A DNA stretch of 64,000 nucleotides, from positions 34,928,505-34,992,504 of the forward strand of contig NC_134842.1 of assembly GCF_965363235.1 (NCBI RefSeq). The letters are read 5' to 3'. Below the pieces are notes generated by a model. That model was given only the letters and a program-made list of their open reading frames with translations, searched no databases and was not told the DNA's origin. Within the stretch, counting starts at the first letter, position 1, and every line of letters begins with the position of its first letter. Source of the DNA: Mytilus galloprovincialis. Lineage: Eukaryota > Mollusca > Bivalvia > Mytilida > Mytilidae. The position numbers and the translations under genes were made by a program. This document shows positions 37,301-51,000 of this stretch, piece after piece.

Positions 37301-38489
37301 TGTCTGCGACTGGATATTGAAAATGGTCAATATGATATCATAACATAAAAAAAAACTAAAGAACATACACTGCATGCTAGAACTGCAACGCCTGATATAA
37401 ATAGTGAAACACATTTAGTTTATTGATGTATTTAGTTATACAAAATTACACGAATTTTCTCCTGAAATCTATAGAAAGATTAACTCCTACGCCCTTGTCG
37501 CATCTTCTATTTCATGCCTATGTACGAGCGAGATCTAGACCTTTAACTAGTTCGGAGGTATCGACCAAGTCACATCGACGGTGCTCGTTTCATCTTAATA
37601 AGATCACTTGACAGGTTAAAATAATAAGACTGAAGTGTATGAATAGTGTGTCTAAAAGAGAGACATATCTTCCTTTTAACCATCACCACGTTTAAAAATA
37701 TGTGCCGTTATGTCTGCTTTGCGATTCTGTGTTCATTGCAATGCAACGGCGTATGAACAAGGAGGAAGGGGTCCCCTCCCGCTGCGACACATTATGAACC
37801 ACATGTATCATCAAACGACAACCATTGAACATCAAGTGCACACAAATGCAGCGTGTTTAAACGTTTTGATAGGTACCAACCTTTACACCCTTACCTGAAA
37901 CAATACTGTTATAAGATATAGCATAGTTGGGAATACAAGTCATGTACACAAATATCTTAATAGCAAAAAAATCATAAAGCGGTCTGTGAAACCCTGTGTC
38001 TTGCCTGCGATTGCTGCTAGCAGCGTAAAGGAGTAATGTTGACTTGAAAAATAAATCCATTTTTGAGAATAAAGAATTTTTAAAAATCTTTAGATGTGTT
38101 TTCCTTGTCTTTTAAGATTACTGTAGAAAACTAAATTCACCTATCACAAAAAATGAATATATAAAAAAAAATATATATTTTCAAAAGTTGCTACAAATTA
38201 TCGCAGATAGTTAAGACATCACCCCTCCATTTCCAGTGTTAATACATTCCCCTAAATCTAAAAAAAAATGTATAAAAAAGTAAAATCACAAAAAAACTGA
38301 ACTCCGAGGAAAATTCAATCGGAAAGTCCGTAATTAGCCCTATTAGCCTTTAATAAGTTTTGTAGTTCACTTTAGTTGATATACAAGGCTAACATTTTAA
38401 AGACGGTTAGCTTTTTAGAAAAGCTATGACTTGTGCGAATGTGTTCAGTAAATGCCGCAATCTCTTAGTTATACCGATAGTGATCTGAT
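37301..38489. other. Spacer with a family B fragment
   Basis: About 38284-38335 is a short family B piece (GAACTCCGAGGAAAATTC, CGGAAAGTCCGTAATT). No gene seen in the rest. Confidence 0.35.
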
Positions 38490-38681
38490 ATTAGACTGTA
38501 CATTTCCTGTTGGTGGAATTATGGGTTGATAAACTAAACTAGAGAGCTATTACACGGTGACCAGTGAAATGCATGCATTGGTTACTAACATAAGTAAAAT
38601 CTTTGCGTATCCATGAAAGCTTCAGCAATTGAAAGATATTTTTGACTGTAGACCGTCCTGACGACTTAAGAGAAACTACTT
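38490..38681 (+). promoter_or_regulatory. Promoter and non-coding first exon of LC8 copy 3
   Basis: A diverged version of the block upstream of copies 1 and 2: TGTACATTTCC, GGTGGAATTATGGGTTGATA, AACTAAACTAGAGAGC and GTGACCAGTGAAAT, where the CCAAT core has become CCAGT. The presumed untranslated exon ends at 38681, with donor GTAAGT at 38682-38687 and acceptor at 39937-39938. Confidence 0.55.
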
Positions 38682-38783
38682 GTAAGTATTGTTTTAATTT
38701 TTACCTTGAACTTTTTTGTTTTAAGTTATGTAGCATTACATTATTATCATTGTATGTTGTAGTGTTAATCAATGGTGTTTTCA

Positions 38784-38889
38784 AAGACGTCCGCGCTTCA
38801 TAATGAGTGATGGGTCATTTCTAAGACGTCCGCTCTTCATAATGAGTGATGGGTCATTTCTAAGACGTCCGCTCTTCATAATGATTGAT
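38784..38889 (+). repeat. 39-bp tandem repeat in LC8 copy 3 intron
   Basis: AAGACGTCCGCTCTTCATAA plus TGAGTGATGGGTCATTTCT recurs at 38784, 38823 and 38862 with almost no change, so the array is young. Each unit carries GACGTC. Confidence 0.9.
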
Positions 38890-39237
38890 TTTTGCATGAA
38901 TGTTTTACTTAGTGAAGACTGTCCCTGCTTTAAAACGCTTGTTGACCCTTGTTAATGTTTCATTATTAAAAAGTTCAGTTATCATGTCAATTTTTTTTTC
39001 AAATACTTTTGGGTTGTTTAAAGTTTATTTTGTTTCATGATATCTTTTACTGCTGAACCTAACTGGAAATTGTTTCCTCCATTTTTACTTCTATGAAACA
39101 ATTTAAATAATGTTCTGGTAAAAGATCTCTGGTATTCATATTAAGGTTTACATGTTTAATGAGCAAATTTAGCTGCGAACAAATGTTTCGTGATATGCAA
39201 ATAGCATGTAAACATTGTTTATTATTGTTTGTTTATT

Positions 39238-39457
39238 CACAGGCACTAGACGTTCTGTCAACAGTATAAAAATATTGGCCATGGGAAGAAGAGTGTCCAT
39301 ATAAAAAATATTGGCAATGGGAAGAAAAAAGTGTCAATCTATATGGACACTCTTTTCTTCCTCCCATTGCCAATATTTTTTATACTATATGGACACTATT
39401 TTCTTCCCATTGCCAATATTTTTTTTAATACTATTGACAGAACGTCTAGTGCCTGTG
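39238..39457. mobile_element. 220-bp fold-back element with 7-bp target duplication
   Basis: Near-palindromic over almost its whole length. The arms start CACAGGCACTAGACGTTCTG, and direct GTTTATT flanks both ends (39231-39237 and 39458-39464). Each arm contains two direct copies of AAAATATTGGCAATGGGAAG plus AAGAGTGTCCATATA. It lies in the intron of LC8 copy 3. Long arms with a 7-bp duplication hint at a Mutator- or hAT-type origin; not resolved. Confidence 0.8.
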
Positions 39458-39926
39458 GTTTATTACGATCGCATAACCTCAATCAAAACCTCCAATTAGT
39501 GCACATGGTAATGCGTATATTGCAGCTGTTTTTGTTATACTATCATAGCGACGTTTCATGTAGAGTATAATATTCTTCTTAGAATGGTTCCCAAAAACTC
39601 GGTAGATATTAACTAAAGAAACTGCTAGATTTGACAACAATTAAATTGAGTTCGTAATTCATTTTAATTTTCGGCTTATCAGGAACCTGTATAGAAAATT
39701 AGAACATGAAATCCGTACTCGTTTATTAATTTATAGACCACTTAACTTTTATGATTAATGGTTTAAAACCTTGGACCAATAGATGTCTTAGTCACAATCA
39801 ACTTGCCAAGTAAGGGCTTGTGATATAATAATATTCAATTTATTACACCAATTACGTAATTAAATGTCTGAATAGAAATGGTATACAATACTAGTATTCC
39901 ATTCACCGTTTTTATAATTTCTTTAA

Positions 39927-40214
<288 letters not shown>

Positions 40215-40517
40215 AAATGTAAACCAAACTATAAAGTACTAGTCACAGTAATCTTTATATAGGACAGACGTATATCGCGCATCGGGTCCAGAGGAACGAA
40301 ATGAACACTGCCAGCGTTATATTAACCTATGTGATTGCCGATTGCGGTAAATTATTGCCTGTGAATTTATGATGTGAACATTTTAGATGAACATATATTG
40401 TTACCTATTTATTATTGTTATACCTTGTTTTGTTACATGGCTAACGAGTTTATAATAAAACGTTGTTAGTATATTTTTCTTTCCTTATATTTGATATCGA
40501 AGTGATAAATGCCACTG

Positions 40518-40640
40518 GTGTCAGTCAGAGATGATTTAGCCCCCCCCCCCCCTTTTGTGGTTGATATTTAGGGAATTATTGAAGCATGACTGAAGCGGGC
40601 CCCTTCTTAGGCAGTCAGTGGTCCACCGCTGTCATTTACC
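40518..40640. mobile_element. Decayed MITE related to the CAGTGGCGGATCCAG family
   Basis: Shares TAGGGAATTATTGAAGCATG, GCGGGCCCCTTCTTAGG and CAGTCAGTGG with the copy at 42284. The terminal repeats are eroded and no target duplication was assigned. Confidence 0.5.
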
Positions 40641-40737
40641 TACAATCTAAAGAACACGGGGTACCTGTTAGGATTCTGTTGTTAATTTTTAATGTAATGT
40701 ATACAAACCATACCGTGAGTCATGTCTTAATATAGAA

Positions 40738-42120
40738 ATAAAAAGATATGGCGTGATTGCCAATGAGACAAGTGTCCACCAGAGACAAAGTGTTGAAGTC
40801 ATAACAAATTTAGGGTCATTGTACATCTACACTAGCCAAGGGTTCTGATTATGAGGTGTTGAGACTGGATCGTAACCCTTTGCTTGCGTAAAAAGTTGCT
40901 GTGCGGTCTTCAACAATGAGCATACCACACGGTAAACTGCAGAAGGCCTCTAATATATAAATATAAAACAATACAAATGAGAAAACAAACTGCCCGATTT
41001 ACATACAAAACAATAAGCAAAAAACAAATATGATATACAGCAACCTACAACAACTAAACAATTACAAGCAATAATGTATAGCTTCAGTTCCTAGTGTTGT
41101 TTTTGAAGACTTGTATTTCAAAAGGGACGAAAGATACCTGAGGGACATTCAAACTCATTACTAGTAATTGAAAATAAACCGTGACGACGCCATGGCTAAA
41201 AAGGAAAAAGACAAACGGACAAATAAAGTACACAAAACACAACATAGAGAAAACTAAAAGACTAGGGAACACGAAGGCATACAACTGAAATGTTGTTAAG
41301 TAAACAGGATTTGGTCACATATTTTGGTATACTTTGTACCACCGGAGAGCACTGATTTATTTAGGTGGGTTCGGGGCCTTATATTAGGACTCGGTCTACG
41401 GATTCGTGTATCATAAAACAATCGATTCTATATATGTGTTATAATATATGCATGAACAACGCATCTACGTAGGTGGGCCTCATCCGGTCCCTTAATAAAA
41501 ATTTGTAATAGTGCACTCTGGGCGCCTTACTTAATTCTAAAACATATAAATGAACTAAAGTTAAAAAAAAATATACAAGACTTACAAAAACCAGAGGCTC
41601 CTGACTTGTGACAGGTGCAAAAATGCGTCGAGGTTAAACATGTTTTGTGAGATTTCAACCCTCCCCTATACCTCCAGCCAATGTAGAATAAAGAAACACA
41701 GCAAAATGCACAATAAAACTCAGTTTAAAAGAAGTCCGAGTCCGATGTCAGAATATATATATAGGTAACAAAAGAAACAACAATCCCTCCCATATGATAA
41801 GAGGTTTAGTATATCATACCATCATAAAATATATGAGAAGAACATAACCCATATCATGCTAACAACTGGGTTTAGAATAAATGTGTTTATTTCCGACGCA
41901 AAGACCCTATGAGCGAATTAATTTTATTACCAAAATATGCAATCCTGAAAGACTTGACGACAGTATCGTAACGATATCCCTTCTCAATAAGCTATTTAAC
42001 GAATATTACCATGAAAGACCTGAACGTATAAGATCGCATGTTGATTTGTATTTACGAATGATGTCCTTGTACCGATGATAAAATTTAGTAAGTATTTTGA
42101 CTAGTTTGGGATATCGAAAA
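40738..42120 (-). mobile_element. Longest family A copy, with a reverse-transcriptase-like fragment
   Basis: Read on -, about 41860-42120 encodes a peptide including KLVKILTKFYHRYKDIIRKY and STCDLIRSG, which I recognise as the C-terminal part of a reverse-transcriptase frame common in mussel genomes, best guess Penelope-like. Continuing on -, the family A blocks follow (a CAACCCTCCCCTATACC region near 41660, then the AATGAGACAAGTGTCC terminus near 40760). A family C repeat lies inside at about 41080-41280. This ties family A to the 3' end of one retroelement. It is a broken old copy. Confidence 0.45.
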
Positions 42121-42144
42121 CCCTTGCATGTGCAATACATGTAA

Positions 42145-43240
42145 TATTGAAAAGGCTATGAGACAGCAATCCAACGAGTTACGACACAAAATTTCAAAAA
42201 AGCATCGCGGGTTAAGAAAAGTGTTTTGGTTTTGTTTAGATCTAAACTCTTTGTCTTTTTAATATCGACCAGTATATATAGAACAGAGGCGGATTTAGGT
42301 GGGGAAAAAAATTGGTTGCTTATATAGGGAATCACTGAAGCGTGACTCGAGCGGGCCCCCTCTTAGGTCAGTCAGTGGGCCCCCACTTATGAAAATTTCT
42401 GGATCCGCCACTGTAGAATACCAACATAAGGCAGAATACACTTGAAATAAAGTACGTTACTATAAAAATACTGGTTTATAGGTACAATTAACAAACAAAC
42501 AAAAACGAATAAAATACTATCGTTTACTGAAAGCAAAAACAAGAAACATCCATCCTACACTCTAATATCGATGAAAGTCTGAGCTCTGAAGTAGATTTAC
42601 ATCTTTATAAAAAAAAAGTCTACAACAAATCATATAGAGAAAGTGTAAAGGACGTGACACCTTTCTTGTTATATCAATGTCACGTTAATCCGCCCGTAGA
42701 GGATAGACAGAAACTGTATTGCTCATAATCACATTATATATGCATAAATAAAAGGAGATATGGAGTATACTTCAATGAGACAGCAACTCAACGACAAGAA
42801 TTTTCAAAAAGCTTCGTGGGTTTATGACATTTTTTTTTTTATTCAACTCTGCTATATATATAGTCTTTTTTATAATGTGATCAGTTGAACATAAGGGAGA
42901 ATACACTCAAGACAGGGTATGCAACTATAAAATATTGGTACAATAAGTACAATTAACAATTAAATTGAGAAAGGAAATGGAGAATTGTCAAAGAGACAGC
43001 AGCTCGACCAAATAGCAGACAACACAAACGAATAAAATACTATCGTTTACTAAAACTAAACACAAGGCACATTCGTCCTACACTCTAATATTTGCTAAAA
43101 TCTTAATTCTGAAAAATAGATAAACAACTTTATAAGAAAAAAAACGCCCAGAACAAATTATATAGAGAAAGTATAAAGGACAAGACACCTTTCTTGTTAT
43201 ATCAATGTCACGTTAATCCGCCAGTGGACATATAGCAAGT
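42145..43240 (+). repeat. Tandem duplication, ~0.5-0.6 kb unit
   Basis: Two diverged direct units: GAGACAGCAATCCAACGAG to ATGTCACGTTAATCCGCCCG (about 42150-42700), and GAGACAGCAACTCAACGAC to ATGTCACGTTAATCCGCCAG (about 42775-43225). Both contain GAATAAAATACTATCGTTTAC, CCTACACTCTAATAT and GACACCTTTCTTGTTATATC. Each unit has since taken its own insertion: a MITE at 42284-42413 in the first and a family E fragment near 42965-43020 in the second. Confidence 0.7.
42284..42413. mobile_element. CAGTGGCGGATCCAG MITE, copy 4 (short subtype)
   Basis: Ends CAGAGGCGGATTTAG and CTGGATCCGCCACTG, 130 bp, with exact direct TAGAA on both sides. The core differs from copies 1-3: AGGGAATCACTGAAGCGTGA and GCGGGCCCCCTCTTAGG. 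Confidence 0.85.
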
Positions 43241-46240
43241 AGAGTTCATTTGGCTTTGTGACAAACCATTCCAGCCTGAAGGATAGGCAGAAACATTTGA
43301 TTAACAATCAGAAGCTGTGGATGTAAGATAAAGTGATGGCTGAATCAATCACATTCCTTAACATAAACAAGATATAAATAAATAAAATAGTTTTACACAT
43401 AGTGTTAATGATTGATAGTATAACCTTGCCAACAGTATGAATCAAAAACAAATGATGTGTGATAAGAGTTTATATGCACGTAAAGATAGTTCAATACTTC
43501 TATAGTATATAACAGATGCGGGTTAAAATGGAAAGGGGGGGGTTGAGCTACATTGTACCTATCTATTTGGTTTATTCAAAGCCGATTTTTTTTTACATTC
43601 TTAAACTACGGTTGCCTCAATTGGCACATCCCTTTTTCAAAATGCATCTGCATAATATAAGATTGCATCTCATTTGGTTACTTAACTTAATAATTCTAAA
43701 TCCTTTATCAAAACTGCTAAGCTAGGATTTTTGCATCTTAGTAAAGTTGAAATAGATGTGGACAATTTTCCTTGCTATTGCTTTGTGGATATTGTAGGGA
43801 ATAGTATGTATGATCATAACATGTATGATCATAACATACATGAAAGATTAGAATAAATGAAAACATAAATTCATCTTACGTTGTTGATGTCGGTTTTGTT
43901 TAACCCATGGAAGTAAAAGAAATATAATACTTACATATTTAACCTTATTATAAAGGTCAATAGGACTGGAGATTAACAAACAAAATACTTGTATTTGAAA
44001 TACATTTGATAGTTGCACTTTCGATAGAATTTTTAGATTTTTTTTTTTAATTTCCTTTTTGCTCGGCCACCAAAATTACAACAGAAACAAAACATTAACC
44101 TTTCGTTTCCAATACTATAGCACTTTTGGTCAATTTAATTTCAACTGTAAATACTTTGGTTCAGCTGACAACACCTAAAGGGACACATCGTCATTTTTGT
44201 TTATGATGGATTTACATTTATTATTTCCTAATTACAACCATTAACAACTTACTCACACCAAATGATGATTGATCTTCCGTTGCTTATCGTCCAGCGGAAA
44301 ATATTTGATGCATGTTTTTTTTCCAGTCAAGACAAAAAACGCAAACTAAGTCTAACATGTAATCGTGAATGTATAAAATTTATGAATTGGCAACGACAAC
44401 CACTGAGTCTAGTTTTGATACACATATCTAACAGTACGATATTATGGAATCGTTTATATCTCGCTTTCGTAGGCTGGACTAAATGAGCACGACAGTTTGT
44501 CTATGATATATAAAAAAAAAGATGTGGTATGGTTGCCAATGAGACAACTCTCCACAAGAGACCAAAATGACACAGAAATTTTAAAACAACTTATGATGAC
44601 TGCCTGTTCATATGAGGGTCTTCCCAATCATACTCCCTTTATTTTATCCAGGGAAAATACACAGGTGACAGGTGTACCTCTTGTTTTAATAAAATTGTTT
44701 AACTTCCAAAATATGGTTTTCATAACAATTGACCGATTGCTGTCTCAATTCCAGTGGCAAATATTTCATGCATTTTCCGTGAGGACTAGAAGAACATTTC
44801 AACAAGTAAGGAACCTTTATTATATTTGTAAGCAAGCAAGCTTAGATTTATTTTTAGAAACTTACTTTATGATCTGGACTTTAGATTAAGTGGTCTCAAA
44901 ATAAATAGAAATCTTCCTCTCATCATATGTGAACATTATTCAAAGTAAGGTTTCAATCAAATATTATATGGTTTTTTTTTATACATTTCTGCACACAAGT
45001 TGTAGACTGTTTTTAGGAACCATGATCTTATCCCTTTACATGGTGACCTCAAAATCAAAATAATAAATAGCACTATTATACTATCAAGACATTTAGTCTA
45101 TGCCATTCAGTTGTGGATTCAGAAATTTTCATCAGTTAAGGCCCATTGACTGCCTAATAAGGGGCCAGCTAAGGTCATGCTTCAATGATTCCCTAGAATA
45201 ACCAATCAAATTTTTCACAGAAAGGGGAGGATAGGGCCTTAATCCGCCTCTGCTATTGTCATCACCTTTAAACAAGTAAAAGCATCGTCAGGTATCAAGT
45301 TACCATTTTTCATAGGTGAGTAAAAATACACCCAAACACTGAGATTATCCCTCCTTACTGCACTTCTTAAGGAAACAGCAACAAAGGTCATGCTTCAATA
45401 ATATTCAGATTAATGATTTCAGTGGACAAGAACAAGTAAGAAATAAATGTTTGTGAATGAGTAAAAATTTAAAAAAATTATCTACTTGATCACGACAGAA
45501 TGATATGTAATTAACACATATGGTCCAAGGACACAGTTATCATCCTTTGGTTTTCGTTGTCTAATATAGTCCTTAGTTAATAAGTGTATAACTTGCATTT
45601 TTTTGGTTTTACACTTTCCCAATTTATTTCTTGATATTTAATGCATGAAAAATTAAGTAAGGGGATGAAATTATTACATGTTAAAAATAATTTGGGTGCT
45701 GAATCTTTAAGAAGTGATTTGGTCCAGTTAAAAAAGGTAAAAAAATTCGAACATCTGAAGCTGTCAAAACTGAATTTTAGTCCCCCTAAACACAGAATTG
45801 TCAATATTTTGAGTTAGAGCTGTTAGAAGTTTCTATAATTTTGATATTATTTGTCCCAATGTACACTTCACTGAAAAAATCTTTTTGAGATAGAGCATTT
45901 TTATTTGAATTTATTGTCTTAAATAAATGCACTACACAATAACTGTGTTCTCGGGCCATATGTAGTAGTTGTTGGACAGGGTTCAAATATTGAGTTTCCT
46001 GGTTTGATAAATTTTTCTTTCAGCTAATCAGAAACTTTTTTATCACATGTTTTTTAAACTCCTCATTCATAATGTTTAGTATGTACATGAATTGTATTGC
46101 TCAATGCTCTTATGATAATTTACACAAGAAAGAATTTCATTCCTGATCACTTTCAAAACCGCTGCAACATCAATCCTTTCACCATTGAAAAGAACAAAAC
46201 AATACTGTATAAATGGTTTGCATGGTTTTGTTTTTTTATA
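43241..46240. other. Spacer before TRIAP1, with repeats
   Basis: About 44508-44600 is a family A copy on - (AGATGTGGTATGGTTGCC, AATGAGACAACTCTCCACAA). The 130-codon frame that starts at 44497 begins in that repeat, has no recognisable domain and is not called as a gene. A MITE lies at 45108-45252. I looked for COX6A1, the next gene of the human cluster, and saw nothing like it. Confidence 0.4.
45108..45252. mobile_element. CAGTGGCGGATCCAG MITE, copy 5 (short subtype, reversed)
   Basis: Ends CAGTTGTGGATTCAG and the inverted TTAATCCGCCTCTG, 145 bp. The flanks CCATT and CTATT agree at four of five. The core is the reverse complement of the 42284 type (CTAAGGTCATGCTTCAATGA, TTCCCTAGAATAACC). Confidence 0.75.
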
Positions 46241-46406
46241 AAAATTTAATAAAAATATTTTAAAAACAAATCATAAAAGTCATGTAAGTTCACTAGCAGT
46301 CATTGGTCATTCACACTGATAAAAAAGTCAATACATTTCTTCAGCTGCGTTATTATACCGTCTTGTATAATGTTGTGAGCATTGGTAAGTGGACAGCAGA
46401 AAATGT

Positions 46407-48075
<1,669 letters not shown>

Positions 48076-51000
48076 ATGTTGTTGACAAAACTCACTTGCA
48101 GACTGTGTTTTCAAAGAGTTTCACGAAACAAGAATGGCTTTTGTAGCAAGGTGTGGATTGTAATGCAGTCATTTGATCCTTTTCTATTCTAATCCTTAAT
48201 TTGAAATTGTAATAAGTAGTAAAATAACAAAATCAAGGTGGTTATGTTAAAATGTTCACAAAGGTTAAAATCTAGTACGTTATTTATTTTAGGGCACAAT
48301 GCATATTCATTTCATGATTTGATAGAATGATTACAAACATGGCAGGAAGAATAAACAGATAACATAATAATATAGACACAACAAAAAACTGAATTAAAAA
48401 AATATATCAATGAAGATAGCATGATTCAACCAAGGGACTTCAACCAAGGGACTTTCTATATATATTTACTAATTAGTATAGGAAGTCCCTGTTCAACCAG
48501 AGACATGTAAAATTGAGAATGGAAATGGGGAATGTGTCAAAGAGACAACACACCAACCATAGAGCAGACAACAGCCGAAGGACCCCTAAACTGATCTGAT
48601 TCTACATACACAAGTATTTACTTTGCTCAACTGGGACTAAAATTTGTCCCTCTGTGCGACAAGGCAGTGTTCTAACCAACTGAGCTAAAGAAGTAATTCC
48701 TTAGCTTAACTACTTACTACTGACTAAGTATCTCCTACCTATACCATTGTATACTATAAAGGGAAGCAGTCATGTCACACTTCTCCCACCTCAAGAGTCA
48801 TCATACCATTATTAAAGTCATAAGAAACGAGTGACGGGTAAAAAATAATGTTCTTCCAATTCTTGAACCAATGCATACAAACATCATAAACTTAATCTTC
48901 TGTGCACGAATTTATCATTTTTGTCGTGTAAATTTCGTATACTTGAGTTGTCAATTTTTTTTCTCAATAGGTCAGTGTTGTTGTGAAAATATGGCAGGTA
49001 ATTAAAGTTTGTGTTTTGAAGCCTTAGTTTAATGATTGTCACCTGTTTGTCAACAATCGACAAAAAATCAACTAGAAAGCATGGAAATTGAGCACGTGTT
49101 TAACATGTAAATTCAGATAATAGTTTATTTTAAGGACATCCATGCATATTGTGATCACTGGATTTTTACGAGATAGGTCACACTGAGGTCACTTTGCATA
49201 CGGAAAATATGTCGGGGGAATTGCTTCCTGGAAGGAAGCAATTAAAATAAAGTAAACTTCTTCTTAATATGAATAAATTAAAGAATTTTCTTCAGAAAAA
49301 AGTATGTGTACATAAGTTTTATAATGAAAACTATCTATTGACATGATTGAGTTATAAAAAAACATGTGCATTATTTTTTTTGATTTGAGGTTTCTTATGA
49401 TTTTAAGACAATAGACAATATTTTATTGGCACAAACGCATTTACAATAAAAGGTAATGACCGAATGGATAAACAATTTGCAATACATGGTAGTAAAATAC
49501 AAACAATTATATGTGAATAAAAGATTAAAGGTATAATGAAAAGCTATTGCAATAGATTACTTCTTGCATTTAAACAATTTGTTACGAAAGAGGAAGATAA
49601 TTTCAGTGCTGTATAAGATGTATTATTAAGTATAAGATTTATTTTATTTTTATCACACAATGTGGTTATATTTTTTCCTGTAATTTTGAACATTTTTAAT
49701 ACAAAAGTCTCTCTAATACTGGAGTAACCTCTGCAGTGTAGCAGCATGTGCTGTTCATTTTCAATTTCGCCACTTTTACAGATTTCACAAATTCTTTAAT
49801 CCCATAACACATACCCCATCTAAAAATCCTCTCTAACCACCATGGGTTTTTTTGGGGATGCCAAATGTAACCTGAGATCATGATTTTCATTAAAAAAAAT
49901 ATTTTGATTATAAGGCAAATTTAAACAGTATTAATATAAAGTATAACTAAGGTATTTGAATAAATCAATACATGATGCAGTGGCGGATCCAGAAGGGGGG
50001 GTTCCGGGGGGGTTGGAACCCCCCCTTTTTTTTGGCGGATCAATGCATTTGAATGGGGACATATAGTTGGAACCCCCGCTTTATCCTGGGTTGGGAACCC
50101 CCCCTTTTTAAAATGGCTGGATCCGCCCCTGTGATGGATGCATGCTGTAGTAATGTCAGTCTGACGTGTCACCATTCCATATCAAGATCAACAATGCGCC
50201 CACTTGAGGGCAAGCAAGCAAGGGTTTGTCTGAATAAGCAATTTTTTTTAAACAATTAATTTTGTTCTGATTCTTGATAAATTTCCAAAAAATCTTTTCT
50301 TACTGTTTCTATATATATAATTTTTGCCTCTGCCTGCTCAAACATGAAATAGTGAATATCTCCTCAAATGAAGATTCTTTTTATATGTTCAAATTATCAC
50401 TTTTTAATGTAAATGATACACGATACATATTACTACAAAAAGTATAGCTCTAAATTCATGAAATTGCAGTCAACCTTATTTTCTCTCACCAAAGATTGGA
50501 AAAAACTTTTTGCAAAACTTTTACATGTACTCCTTGCAAATTATTGTTGTTACCATTGCCCCTCTTAGTAACATATAAATATCAAACTTCATATTTCACT
50601 AGGGGCTATTATTCATTTACAGGTCCCAAAGACACCAGTATGGGAAGAAGTGGACCACACAAGAATTCCCAATGTTCCACAAATAGATCAAGAGATGATA
50701 AACCATTTAGAAAGGGTTTCCTTGGTTGAGTTTAACAATCAGGCAGGGATTGAGAGGTTGTCAAAAGCTATAGAATCAGCTAATAAATTACATATGGTCA
50801 ACACAGATGGAATTAAACCCATGGAATCTGTATTAGAAGACAGGTAAATCTTAGAATGAGCTTGAAATGCTTGCACAGAATCTATACACATGGCTCAAAC
50901 ATGAAAAAAATCTGGCCTGCAATCTCAGGGAGTTTGGAACGCCTCCTTGGGACCGGACCTCTCATTTAAAATTACCCTTCACCTTAAAACTTGTTAAAAA

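Noticed and set aside
41881-42078. 65-codon frame on +
   Set aside because: It is antisense to the reverse-transcriptase-like fragment on - and lies in a dispersed repeat.
44497-44889. 130-codon frame on +
   Set aside because: It begins inside a family A repeat, shows no domain and has no paralogue or splice context here.
40460-46400. COX6A1, the next gene of the human cluster
   Set aside because: No peptide resembling cytochrome c oxidase subunit 6A was found on either strand between LC8 copy 3 and TRIAP1.
48621-48690. tRNA gene on -
   Set aside because: Box A is good, but box B is degenerate and no acceptor stem pairs; more likely a SINE relic.
50650-50847. Stand-alone 65-codon gene starting MDHTRIPNVPQ
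   Set aside because: It is read in another frame start of GATC exon 2; homology begins upstream of that ATG and continues in later exons.
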